Assembly: GCA_002104895.1 (NCBI GenBank)
Contig: MCFG01000254.1
Span: 47,501-101,600, forward strand
DNA from: Anaeromyces robustus
Taxonomy: Eukaryota; Neocallimastigomycota; Neocallimastigomycetes; Neocallimastigales; Neocallimastigaceae
Direction: 5' to 3'
DNA: 54,100 nt
The position numbers and the translations under genes are program-made. Under the pieces are notes generated by a model. The model was not told the origin of the DNA and made no database searches. It saw only the letters and a list, made by a program, of their open reading frames with translations. Shown here piece after piece: positions 35,580 through 49,100 of the stretch (position 1 is its first letter; every line of letters starts with the position of its first letter).

Positions 35580-36047
35580 TGAATTAGTAGTATTATCCAA
35601 ATTATTATTATAATTATTATGATTTGTAATACTATAAGAGGGATTTACTTCATGAATATCAGAATCGTTCAATGGCATTCTAATATTTCCCAAGTTACCA
35701 CTTAAAGAATCATTATCTCCAACGGGTTTATCAATTACATTTAATGAATTATTATTATCAATAGATGTAGATGTAGTATTAGTTAAAGTTAAATTTTTAT
35801 TACTATTATCATCCTCCATTATTATATTTTCCATGTCTATCCATTCAATATTAATATGTCCAATTCTATAATCAATTTTATTTAAATCTTGTAGTGTAGA
35901 TTGCTTTTCTTTTTTAATATTACTATTATTATTCGTTACGTCGTATTTTTCTGCTGTTGATGTTGAATCAAAAATATTGTTTGGTATATATTGAATAGGT
36001 TGATTCTTTGTATTAAAAATTTCAAATCTTAATTGATAAAAATACAT
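33177..36047 (-). CDS. ETP1: BRAP/Etp1-type RING ubiquitin ligase
   Basis: One uninterrupted frame of 956 residues, the only intronless full gene here. After an Asn-rich N-terminus of about 380 residues comes the BRAP2 RNA-recognition-like domain, about 382-490, with KIVCVLAVPSYMSTIDFLNF and NRFMVLMMFRKSKHAYDFVN. A RING finger lies at about 587-633 (CPVCLERMD, CQHTFHCHCLSKW, CPVCRY). A ZnF-UBP domain lies at about 637-707 (CSSCQSVENLWICLICGNIG, then GRYQQAHAYQHFVETNHLYS). A coiled coil occupies about 760-920, with a lysine-rich end. This is the full order of human BRAP (a Ras-responsive E3 ligase and KSR scaffold modulator) and yeast Etp1. Poly-Asn and poly-Gln tracts sit only between domains, so they probably do not disturb folding. 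All RING and UBP cysteines and histidines that I can place are present. Confidence 0.94.
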
Positions 36048-36808
36048 TATACATAATAAAAATAATATAAAATTAAAATTACTATTATTTTACTTAATAT
36101 ATATATAATAATTTTATTTAACAATTGAAAATAATTGATATATTTATTATTATTTTCAAAATTCTTTTATTATTATTATTATTAGTAGTATTGATAGTAG
36201 TTGTATATTCTATAATTGATAAAATTTAGAATAATATAATTGATGTAATTAAAATTAAAAATAAAAATAGAAAAAAAAAAATATTATTAATTGCTATAAA
36301 TAATAAAGTTATATTATTTAATTGAATGACTTTTGCATTAAAATAAATAGTAAAAAAAAAAAAAAGAAAAAAAAAGTAAAAAAGTAAACTTCTTTACTTT
36401 ATATTTTCTACTTGTATTCTTTATTTATATATATATTTTAAAAATTTTTATTAAAATGAATAGAAAAAAAAATAAAAAAAAATTAATTAAAAGAAATAAA
36501 AAGAAATGAGAAAGAATTTAAAATTAATTTAATTAAAATAATTAAATGAATATATTTATTATAAAGAATCATTATAATGATAATATATTATAAAAATAAA
36601 TAATTTTATTTATTCATAATTAATTATTCCAGCATATTTTGTTTAATTATGAGTAAATATATATATTAATAATGTTTAATAATTATTTTAACTTTATTAT
36701 TAAAAAAAAATGTTTCAAAAGTATTTCTTCTTATTAATAATAAAACATTAAAAAAAACATTTATATAAAAAAAAATTTAAATTATTTTAAGATAAATAAA
36801 TATATTAA

Positions 36809-36855
<47 letters not shown>

Positions 36856-36902
36856 GTAAGTAAAAGTAAATAAATAAATAAATAGATAAATAAATATATT
36901 AA

Positions 36903-36933
<31 letters not shown>

Positions 36934-37364
36934 ATATATAGATAAATAAATATATTAATAAATAAATAAATAAATAAATAAATAAATATATAGATAAATA
37001 AATAAAATTGATAATATTTAATATGTAAAATAAAAGGATAAAACATATATATAATTAACTTTTTTCTTATATATGTTTTGTCCTTCTTATTTATTAATAT
37101 TTTTTTAAAATTAATTATAAACTTTTTTTTTCTTTATTTTATAAAAAATTAATATTAAAATAACTAATGTAGTAAAATAAATCATGTTTATACTTAACTT
37201 TATTTTTATTACATTTTATGTATACATAACGTAATTCTGATTTTAGTTATAGATTATAGTAAACAAAAAAAAGTTAATTTATTTAAACGAAGATAAAAAA
37301 AATTTTTTTTCGTTTATTTTAGCATATAAAATAATTATTAAAATCTTCATTATATAATTATATA
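36048..37364. other. Divergent intergenic, BRAP to guanylate kinase
   Basis: 1.3 kb carrying both promoters. An (AATA)n array at about 36797-37008 includes a few AAGT and AGAT variants and a repeated block ending ATATAGATAAATAAA. The open frame across it, a Leu/Ile/Tyr/Phe repeat, is a product of the array. Confidence 0.75.
36797..37008 (+). repeat. (AATA)n array with internal higher-order repeat
   Basis: About 50 tetranucleotide units. A block of roughly 60 nt ending in ATATATAGATAAATAAATAT is repeated inside the array, which suggests unequal exchange or slippage over more than one scale. Confidence 0.85.
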
Positions 37365-38973
37365 ATGGCTCCAATTGTTAGTATTAAATACTTTTTGTTA
37401 TTTATTAAAATATTTAAAATTAAAATATATATATATATAAAAATAAAATAAAATAAAATAAAATAAAAGAATATGATTATTTTATCATATAGTATACAAC
37501 AAATTATCATTGATGGATAATTAAACTATACTTAAATTGAAGTTTTTACAATAAAACATTGAATTTCATTTCAAAAAAAAAAAAAAAATAAAATAAAAAT
37601 AAAAAAAAAATACTTAATAATAAAATTATATAATAAATTTAAAATAATAAATTCAAAAACAAAGAATACTTAATAATAAAATTATATATAACTGAAAAGA
37701 AATAAAAACAAAATAACAAAAATAAATATATATATATATATAAAAAAAAAAAAAAAAAAAAAAGATAAAAATATGTTATATCGAATATATAAAAATAATT
37801 AATTATTTAATATTATTTATAAAAAATAAATTAAACAATTCTTTTAAAAATCTGAATAATTATTTTTATTTATAATATGTCTTAATTATATATATATATA
37901 AACCGAAATATATTTAAAAAAATAAATATATTAATATATATCTTATTAGACTAAACAATCAGGTAACTAAATTACTATATATTATAATTATATAAAATTT
38001 TTTACATTTTTATTAATTACAGCCTTTATTTACTTTTTTTTTTTCAAAATATATAATTAAATTTAAAAATAATATAAAATGAAATAAAAAAAAAAAATAG
38101 CTAGACCATTAGTTATTTCTGGACCATCCGGTTCCGGTAAATCAACTCTTTTCAAGAAACTTTACGCTAAATATCCAGGAAAATTCGGTTTTTCAATTTC
38201 ACGTAATAATATATATAAATAATATACATGTTTTTCAACTTCTATTGTTTGAAACAAAAAATTTAAATACTTAAATATATAAATTCATAAATTTTTATAT
38301 ATAATATAAAAAAATAATTAAGTTATTATATGTATTAAATACACATATAAATCTATATATTAATATTTTTTAAATAATTTTTTTTTTTTTTCTTTTTCCT
38401 ACTTTTTATATTTATATAATAATAATTTTTATTATATTTTTATTATATCCATATTTATTATAAATTTAAAAAAATTATTATTAATTATTAAAAAATAATA
38501 ATAATAAAGACACTACTCGTAAACCACGTGAAGGTGAAGAAGATGGTGTTAGTTATTATTTTGTTACTCGTGAAGAATTTTTAAAGTTAATTGATGAAAA
38601 TGCCTTTATTGAACATGCTGAATTTTCTGGTAATATGTATGGTACTTCATTAAAAGCAGTTCGTTCCGTTGGTAAATCTGGTAAAATTTGTGTTTTAGAT
38701 ATTGATCAACAAGGTGTACGTAGTGTTAAAAAAACAGATCTTAATCCAATTTTTGTTTTTATTAAACCACCATCACTTGAAGTTTTAGAAAAACGTTTAA
38801 GAGATCGTAATACTGAAACTGAAGAGAGTTTACAAAAACGTTTAGGTGCTGCTAAAGCTGAATTAGAATATGGTGAAACTCCAGGAGTTCATGATATTAT
38901 TATTGTTAATGATGATTTAGATAGAGCTTTTAATGAATTAGAAGCTTTCCTTAAAAAGCATTATGACCTTTAA
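37365..38973 (+). CDS. GUK1: Guanylate kinase
   Basis: Three exons (37365-37380, 38101-38202, 38510-38973) encode 193 residues, the usual length for eukaryotic guanylate kinase. It phosphorylates GMP to GDP with ATP, an essential step in GTP supply. The P-loop is [29 protein letters not shown] is the GMP-binding segment, with [14 protein letters not shown] following. [12 protein letters not shown] and [17 protein letters not shown] carry further family motifs, and [14 protein letters not shown] closes the protein. All catalytic motifs are present. Exon 1 is only 16 nt (MAPIV plus one base) and is followed by a 720-nt intron. It was chosen because it gives ATG, phase 1 and a good junction to TRPLVISGP. 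The CDS carries more G and C than its surroundings. Confidence 0.92.
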
Positions 38974-41900
38974 AATTAAGTTAAAAAGAAAAAAAAAAAA
39001 AAAAGGTTTCATATCAAAGAAAGTTTCAAATAATAATAAATAAAATAAAACGAAATTGCTAGATATATAAATATATATCATTTATTTATAGAAATTTTAA
39101 AAATACGAACAAAAAAAAAATAATAATAATAATAAAAAAAATAAATAAATAAATAATAATTAATATAAAAATAAAAATATACAAAAATAAATTTTAACAA
39201 TAATAAATAATAAATAAAAATAGAATAAAATATTAATTAAATTAATATTAAACATAATATTGTAATATCTAAGGAGAAAAAAACCAATTCATATTGATGA
39301 ATTTTTTTATTCTCTTTATCTAAAAATATTTAATATATTTATATATATATTATAATTGAATGTGTTTTATTATTATTATTAATATTAATATTACTATTAT
39401 TACTACTATGTTATGAGATGTCTACTAAACTTTCCTAACAACCTCAAAAGAATTGTATATTTCTGGTACTATTTTTTGTCAAAAAAAAAAAAAAAAATTC
39501 CTCCAATCCCATAAGATATGGAATAGGAAGTACATTTGAATTTTTTTGTAAAGATGTTCAACTAAATTCTTTTGCTCCTCTTTTTAGAAATCTAGCTATT
39601 CTAAAAGCTGAAATTCCACTAAGAAGAAATATATGAAATCAAAGTAGTTATAATAAACTTAACAATGAATTTTTATATTGTTTCACTTTATATTAGCTAT
39701 TTAAATAAAAAATTCTCTATCGTTTCTTTTTTTTTTTTTAATTTTTTTATTTTAATTTTATAAGTCACATTTATTCTATAAGTGATTACATAAATATAAT
39801 TTTTGTACAACAAGTATACCAATACTACCATTTTAAGTATTGTTCAACTTACAAAGTATTTACAAATTAGAAAATAAATAAGATGCCAAAAATCAACTGA
39901 CATTTTCTGGAATTCTTTCTCTTCCGAGTATTCTATCAGTTTGGAAAAAAACAAAACCTTAAGAAGAGAAAAATTGAATATATATATTAAAAATATAAAA
40001 ACTTTTTTAAAATTTTCTTTTTTTACAAAAAAAAAAAAAAATTGGATAATACTGACAAGTTTTCAAAAAGTAAAGTATAAAATATTAATATATTTAATAT
40101 AAATAGATTTTTTTTTCAGCATTTTTTTCATTTGATTTTTTTTATTTTTTTTATTTTTTATTTTTATTTTTTTTTTTTTTATTTTATTTTTATTTTTTTT
40201 TTATTTTATTTTTATTTTTTTTATTTTTTATTTTATTTTTTTTTTTTCAAAACTTAAATAATATAAATAGCATTAATATATAATATTTAACAAAAACAAA
40301 AGCATAATATAAATAATACTAATATATAATATATTATTGTTTTTGTTTTTGTTTTTGTTTTTTTTTTGTAATCTTAAATTAATAATTTTATAAATATTTA
40401 AATAAATATATAAATATGTATCTATATTTATTGTATATAAAAGAATAAATAAATTTAAAATATAAATAATAGAAGATTTTTTTTTTTTTTGTTTTGTTTT
40501 TTCATTATATTAATACTAGTAATAATTTCATATATAATATAATAATATTTATTAATTAATAATAATAAAATCAATATAAAAAAAAAAAGGTTTATTATAT
40601 TATTATTTTATATAAGATTTTATTTATTATTACTTATTGACTTTTTTTATTTTTTTTTTTTTAATAGCAAAGCCATTGCAAGAGTGATGCTGTCCAGAAA
40701 TTCTTGTGTATGTGAATCAACCATGTCCATAATAGTCCAATATTGAGAGAGATTGGAAACAATAGAAGAAAATTGATTTTTCTTCTTATTAAAATCTCCA
40801 ATAAGAAAGGCAAGTTTATCTTTTTTACTTGAGTTTAACCATTTTTTTAATTTCTAAAATAACTTTATTCCTATAAAGTTGTTGAGTAGATATAGGAATC
40901 TAAATATTACTAACTGAACAAGTGGAACTCCAGAAAGATGCAATAATATTAACTGAAATAATATAATTCTATTCAAAAGGGATCTTGTTGAAGATATTTA
41001 CTGTTACTAACTTCTTGGAGACTGATACATATCAGTTTGAAAATGTTGATGGAAATATAAGGGACCATCTCGTTTTTCACAATACTATATAAATTTTTTT
41101 ATTGAACTACATTATAATACATTATAATATATTATATGTTATATTTTTATATGTTATATTTATTTTATTTCTAAAAGCAACTACAAAATATATAAAATAT
41201 AATTATTATTATTATTATTATTATTATATTATTATTATTACTGTATTGTTACTATTGTAATTATTATTATTAATCTATATTAAAGATTTAAAAATTTAAA
41301 AGAGGGAGAAAGAGAAGAAACTATATAAATACATAAATTTATTATTTCTTTCTTCTTTTTATATCTTATTTCATCTTTTTTTTTTTTATAATTATTATTA
41401 TTTATTCTCTTAATTTTTTTTTTTTTTTTTTTAATTCATTCAATAATTAAATAAAACATTTTTATTAAACTTTTTTTCTTCTTTTTTATATTATAATCTA
41501 TAATCTATAATATATAAAAGAAAGATATATAAAGAAACTAATATATTATTATTGAATGAAAATTATTCTTTTATATATATATATATTCTTATTTTTTTTT
41601 ATATATATTTTATTATTTTATTTATTATGGTTAATTTTTTTTTTTTTTTTTAAATTTTATATTTATATTTATTATTATTATTATTTATTTATTTTATTGA
41701 TATTATTATATTTTTTTTAAACTTGTATATATTTTTTTATAAAAAGAAAAAAAAAAGAAAAGTTAATAGAACTAATGAAAATTTAATAATAAAAAAAAAA
41801 ATAATAATCTATCTATTGGTCTAGATGGTTATATAATATTTAAAAAAATAAAAAAAATAAAAAAAAAAGGAATATAAAGGGAAAAAAGGGAAATATTGTA

Positions 41901-42485
41901 AGAAAAAAAAAAGTATAAAAAAGAAGAGAAAAAGAAAAAATGTGTTTTATACAATGGTTATATTTACATAAAAATGAATTTCTTTCTCTTTCTACTCTTT
42001 CTTTACTTTTACTTCTTTTTTTTTTTTTTTTTTTTTTTAAATTATTTTCAAATATTTCAAATTAAAATAATATTATTATAATTTTTTTGTTATTATTATG
42101 TTTTTCGTTATAAAAATTCCTTTTTAACTTTTCTTTTTTCTTATTTTATGGTTTCTTAAATTATATTTTTTTTTTTCTTCGTTGATATTAGAAGGGTAAA
42201 AAAAAAAAATAAAACTATTCTATATATTAATTTTATTGATTATTTATTAAAATAAATAATCAATATAATATATATATACATATTATTATTATTATTATTA
42301 TTATAATTATAATTATAATTATAATGATTACTAATTAATTCATTTTCAAAAAAAAAGTATTTATATTATAGATTTATTTAAAAACTTTAAATTATTTATA
42401 TTAAAATTTTAAATAAAAAATAAATAATAATTTTATAACTAATCTATAAAAAAATATATTTTATGAAATTGAATCTGGATAATTC

Positions 42486-42517
<32 letters not shown>

Positions 42518-43190
42518 ATTATTTTTGAGTAGGGGATAGTATATTTTATTGTATATTGTATATATATATTTTATTATTTTTTTTTTTCTATATTTTTTTT
42601 TTTTTTTATTTTTTTGATAAAAAAAATAATAATAATAAAAATAATAAAGGAATAATTTAATATAAAAAAATTTTTTTAATAAAACTTTTCTCTATTAAAT
42701 TTATTACCAATATTTTTTTAACTTTATTATTATTTCTTTTTAATATATTGTTTTTTCATTTTTTGATTTATTTTGTTTATAATTAGTATTAATACTTTAA
42801 TTATTTTTTTTTTTTTTTTTTTTGTTTTTTGAGTTTTGTTTTTTGATTTTTGTTTTTTGATTTTTAATTTTTGTATTTGTTTTGTATTTTTTACTTTTTT
42901 TTTTTTTTTTTTTTTTATTTTGTTGTTTGTTTGTTTGTTTTCGTTTTGTTTTGTTTTATTTCTTAATTTTATTTAATTTTATATATTTTTTGTTTTTGTT
43001 TTTGTCTTTAATTTTATATATTTTATATTTATTTACTTTTTTTTTTATTATTATTATAATTATAATTATTTATTTAATATATAATTTATGGTAATTTAAT
43101 TAATATTTTTCAAATGTAATTTTTTTTCTATCTTCATTTTTAAATATATTATATATTATAATATACAATAATTTATAATGAACTTATTTA
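38974..43190. other. 4.2 kb gene desert with decayed fragments
   Basis: Apart from the LINE-like fragment listed separately, this is mostly T and A homopolymer and TTTA sequence (for example about 40120-40250 and 42480-42960). Less AT-biased islands occur at about 39400-39660 and 39880-39970. Each has short open stretches on both strands, but none supports a gene. No tRNA cloverleaf was recognised. Confidence 0.65.
40660..41090 (-). mobile_element. Degenerate LINE-type endonuclease fragment
   Basis: On the minus strand, stretches separated by stops and frameshifts resemble the endonuclease/exonuclease/phosphatase domain of non-LTR retrotransposons. IPISTQQLYRNKVILEIKK lies in one frame. The downstream sequence, in another frame, reads KDKLAFLIGDFNKKKNQ, then SQYWTIMDMVDSHTQEF. 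The core GDFN motif with preceding hydrophobic strand, and the earlier position of an IYIP-like phrase, are the hallmarks used. There is no intact reading frame, so this is a relic. Low base-composition bias compared with its surroundings supports a foreign or once-coding origin. Exact ends cannot be set by eye. Confidence 0.5.
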
Positions 43191-46100
43191 TTATATATTA
43201 TTATTTGGTGTATTTTCTTTTTGAGGTATATCATTTTCTTCATTTGTTTCACAAAAAACAATCTTTTCAATTGAATATTCTACTCCACGTCCATTATGAT
43301 CCATATAAATTGATGAACTTCTAACTACCATTGGAACTCTTTTTTTTTTATTACTCGTACCACTAAACATATTTTTAATCTTTTTCAAACCTTTGCCTAA
43401 TCCCATAAAACCACGACTCTTCTTTTGTTTAACTGTATTTCCAACAACTTCAAGTTTTTCTTTTTCTTTTTCTTTTCCTTTCTCTTTTTCTTTTTCCTTT
43501 TCTTTTTCTTTTTCTTTTTCTTTCTTTTGATTGAATATATCAGGTTCTTCATATTCTATATTAATAATTGGATATTGTATATTATCATTAGCAATTGAAT
43601 TAATTTCTTTTTTATGATTTATATCTTGAATTTCATTTAAATTTTGATTTAAATCTTGATTTAAATTTTCTTGATTTATATTTAGATTTAGATTTAAACT
43701 TTTATTTGTATTTAAATTTGTGTTATTATTTACATCTAATATATTTTCTACTTTTTCTGAATTAGATTCAGAATTAGAATTTTCGGCAATAGGACGATGT
43801 AAAGTGGTTACTAATTGATAAAGTGATGTAATATCATCAGATTTATCATAAGTTGGGAAGAAGATGGATTGATATGGAACATCAAAATTTGACGTACTTG
43901 TACCACTACTATTACTACCACCTAAAGGATGAGTAAAGTTATTTACTTGATTAAATTTAATTGATGGTAAAGCACGTTGATCAATATCATACGATAAATT
44001 ACTAATACATAAACGATCTAATATAGAATTAATTTCATTAAACATACTCATACGTTGACGTGCTAATTCCTTAATACGAGTTGGTCTATTACTATCACTA
44101 TGTGGATCCTGTGAACTAACAGATGGTAAAGTTTCAGTCTCTGACTTAAATTTAATAGCTTTATGACTTAAAGAAGTATTTAATTCAGTACTATCATCAA
44201 AAGCAATTCTTTTCATACTTAAATTCATATCATGATTAGTAAGAATACTTGATGGAGGTGGTATAGTACTTTTCATAGTTCCAAATTGAGGTTGTTGTGC
44301 ATTTAATGATAAATAAGAATTATCAAAATTTGAAGGATTAACTTCTGCAGCTTGTGTACTAGTTTGACTTAATTCATGACCCAATTCATCCGATGATGAA
44401 AAGTTTGAAAGTAATGAATAATTATTAAATGAATTTTCTCCTTCAGATAAATAATTAATATATCCATTAGATGTAGCAATAGAATGATATTTATTACTAT
44501 TGCTATTATTATTACCATTACTATTACTATTATTATTACTATTATTATTATTATCATTATTATTATTATTATCATTATCATTACCATTACCATTACTATT
44601 ATTATTACGTTGGTTTTTATTAATATTAAAGATATCACTTTTTCTAAAGTTATTAATCTTACTAGAACGTGCAACATTATAAGCTGGAATAATATCACTT
44701 GTATTTATAGCATTTGTAATTGAAATATTTTCACCATTACCAATAATTTCTTCATTTAATGTATTATTAGATTTTTTATTTTCAAGGAATTGACGTTGAT
44801 TTTCCAAAGTTTCTTTATTAATAAAATTATAAATAGATGAAGATAAACGATAATTAAGAGATAATGATTTATTTGAATTATCAAATCCTGGTATATATGG
44901 TTTCATAATAGAAGATGATGAGGAATTAAAACTTTCTTCATCCTTTTTTATATTTTCAGTTTCTGTTGATGTTTTCATGGGTTGTGATGGTGTTGAACCT
45001 GATTCTGATCCTAATCCTGAACTTAATCCTAAACCTATACCTGAATTTGAAATAACACCAATTGTAGAATTAGGTGGTTGTGTGGAAGCTACCATAGGTG
45101 GATTCATAACATTTCTAATATGTTCTTTAAAACCAGTACTCATAGTATTAATAGAATCAAAATCACTTATACAAACATGAGTTGAAAGGGTATGACGATG
45201 ACGACTAAGAGTAGAACCGGACGAATTAGAATAATTAGCAAAACCTAAATTAATACATGATACACGTTTAACATTACGATTGATAGCTGAATCGGGTATA
45301 GATGATACTGAAGCAAAAGAAATAGTTTGATTAAAACGTGAAAGTGAAGATTGTGAACTAGAATTACCACTACTATTTCCAGAAAGTGAAAATATCTTAC
45401 GTTCTTGAAGATCATCTGGACCAATTACAATACCACTTGGAGGTATTACACTACTTGAAGTAATAGATGTAAGAGAAGAATTACCTTCTCTTGGATAAAA
45501 AGGTTTTGTTTTATCAATCTTAGCTTTTATATTATTATTTTTTGGATTAAGATATTCATATACTCCTGATAAACTTGAGAAACTAGAATTAGGATTAAGA
45601 TCTCTTGAGAATGAAATATTTAAACGATCAATAGAAGTTGATGTTAAACTACATTGAAGAAGATAACTATCTTCAGCACTGTTATCAAGAATTTCATTTT
45701 CTTTAATTCTTTCTAATGTAATAGCATTCTTAGTTTCTTTAGTAGGAGATATTGATGATGAATCTAAACCATATCTAATACGTTTTCTTTTTCCTTCAGA
45801 ATCATCACGACTTGATTTAGAAGACGATGCATAACTACTTCCATAAGAAGATGATATATAACCAGGATTATTTTTCTTTATATATTCAAGTTTTATTGGA
45901 CGATTCAAACTACTGGAACCACTACTTAATAAACTACTACGATATTCCATCTTTTTAGGACGACCTAAACTACTAGAAGATGTAATAGTTGCTCCGCTTA
46001 AACTACCACGTTTAAAGGAATAATCAACCATTCGAGGGTGATTTATACTACTTGTCAAACTATTTGTATTACTTATTAAACTATTTCTATTCTTATAAGA

Positions 46101-49100
46101 ACTATTTATACTATTAGATTTAGAAATAAAATTAGAATTAGAATTGGAATTAGAATTGGAACTAGATTTAGAAGAACTGAAATTAATATTTGATAAAATA
46201 TTTAAATTGGAATTGGAATTGGAATTGGAATTGGAGTTAGAATTAGAATTAGAATTAGAATTGGTATTAGAATTGGTATTAGAATTACTATGTAAACTGC
46301 CACTTATTCCAATATTAGTAATTATACTAGAATGTTTATTTGTATTTTCAACTTTTTTAGGTCTTGGTAAACTTTCTGAACGACGTTCAATAATACCACT
46401 TTCAGACATATATTTTTCATTTTGTGAACTAGAACTTATACTAAGAGTTAATGAAGTTGGTCGACTACTACTATAACGATATTCTATTCGTTTTGGTCTA
46501 TTACTAATACTAACACGTTTATTAGTAGTAGTTATTGGACTTTCATTATTATCTGATACAGGAATAGTTACATTATTCTTTAAAATACTTGTACGAGGAC
46601 CATAAAGTGGAATTTTATTATGAGGAGTAGAAGAATGAGAATTACGAGTAGAAACTCGTGAAGTTTGAGAAGCATGAGAAGAATGTGATCCATGTGAAGT
46701 ATGAGAAGTATGAGAAGCATGTGAAGCACGAGAAGTATGAGAATTTCGAGAAGTATGTGAAGTATGTGAGGTATGTGAGGTATGAGAATTATGTGAAGTA
46801 TGTGAAGTATGAGAATTATGTGAAGTATGAGAATTATGTGAAGTATGCGAAGTATGTGATACTACACTACTTCTTTTACTATTTATGCCTTGAAGTTTAA
46901 CACTATTATAACTGCCACAACTATTTGCACTTCCTCTACTACCTCTACTTCCTATACTTGATTGACTACTATTACTTAAGCTTCTTTTATGATGACTACT
47001 TCTATATTTACTATTATAAATTGATGGTTTTGGTGGAATAATATATCCACTTTCATCATTATCTTCACTTTGATCTGATTCTGATAAATAATCATTTTCT
47101 TTATTTTCCTTTATTTTTTCCATTTCATTATTTATATTTTGACTTAAAGCCTTCTTTCCTATAATTTCTAATTGTTCACGTTTCTTTTGACTCATTAAAG
47201 AGGTAGTACGTTTACGGATAATAGGATCATTAAGTGAAAATGTTGAATGTGCAGATAAAGGAGAACGATCAGATAAAGGTGTACGATTTGATAAAGGGGT
47301 AAATGGAGAAGAAGGACTGTTTGGAATAGAATCACGTTTCTTTAATGGACTAGTAATAATTTTTAAAGGTATATTATTATTATTAATTTTATTATTATTA
47401 TTATTATTATTATTATCATTGTTGTTGTTGTTATTGTTATTGTTATCGTTGTTGTTATCATAGTTGTTGTTGTTGTTGATATTGTTTTCAATAGTTTCAA
47501 TCAAATTAGAAGGTCCTAATATCAATTTCTTTGTTATATCTTCACTTTTTATATTTCTTTCCTCTAATCCATGAATTTGAGAGTCTCTATTAAATAATAA
47601 ATTATTATGAGATTTCTTTTCTGTTGCAGAACTATTTGATGAAGCTATTGGTTTATTTTGTAATACATCTTCATTAATAAAATCATGATCATATTTTTGA
47701 TGATGTTTTGTTTTAATAAGATCTTCAACAAAATCATTAAAATCAGAATCATTTTCATTAGTATCAGAGGTAGTGGTTGAAAATTGAGTTATCGAATTTC
47801 TATTAGCTGTACGTAAAGAATAATACGAAATTCGATTTTCACCATATTTACGTGTTACAGGAGTATTAAGATTATAAGAACTACTTGAAAATCTTGATTT
47901 ATTAACTTTAAGTTCACCATTATTTATCATATTCTTTTCAATATTATATTCTTTAACAAATAAAAGATCATTTATATTATTATCATTATTGTTATTATTA
48001 TTATTATTATTATTATGTGTTGAATCATGAGGTTTTTTAACTTCAACAGCTTCAGAGTGTGGTGATATACGTCCAGAAAGCTTAGAACGACGTTTTTGAC
48101 GTTTTAAACTTTCATTAAGTTCAGAAGAAAAAGACTCATAGGATTCTACTGATTCATCATTATCATTTTCCCTTCTATCTCTTCTAATTCTGGATTCTGG
48201 ATGAAGATAATTTGTTGATAATACAGAAGGAGAATGATTATTATCCGAATCAATTTTTCGACTATTTCTTTTTGATTTTTGATGCTTTTGTTGTTTTTTA
48301 ATATTTTGATCAAGTTCTGAAGAAAAAGAACGATAGGAATTACTTAAATTATTTGAAGAAGATTTTGAATGTACAGAAGATTCACTTGTAGCTAAAGAAA
48401 TACGTTTATCCTTTACCATAAGAGATGGTGAATCTGGTGCTAAAACCCCACCTTCCACCAAAGAAAGAGAAGTAGGAAGATTAAAATTAGACATTAATGA
48501 ATTTAAAGAACGAAGAGATGTTGAAGTTCTACTACTTATTGGACGTGTTTTCGGTGATACTGAACTTAAACGTAAAGGAACTTCTTCCTCAGCACCTGAA
48601 GGATTATGAACAGGAATTGTTTTGGGAGAAACAGAACTATAACGATGTGGAATGGCATCTGGATTAGTCATATCTACTTCTAATTCTAAATTTTCTAAAG
48701 GTGTTAAACTAGATCTTTTTAAAGGTTTTCCCACAACAAAATTAAAATCATTATTTGAATATAATGAAGGTTGAGACCCTAATACATTTTTCTTTTGATT
48801 TACAACTTTAGCTATAGCAGTATCACTATCTTTTTCTTTATCCAATGATTCTATAGGATAAACAGAAATAGGTTGATCTGTAATTATTGGTACATGACTT
48901 TTTGCATTAGTATCTAATGTATAAATATAATCATCCAAATTGGCAAATTTAAGTACATTACTATCTGATTTACTTAAAATTGAAGCATCCATTTTAAAAG
49001 ATGATTGTTTATCTAGTCTACCCATAGATGGATGTTTATCTGTTTTATTAATAGACAAATGCTTATCCTTTGAAGAAATATTACTATTTCTTTTTTGATC

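Noticed and set aside
36777-37046. Open frame on the minus strand with Leu-Phe-Ile-Tyr repeats
   Set aside because: It is the product of an (AATA)n array with no start context, homologue or splice partner.
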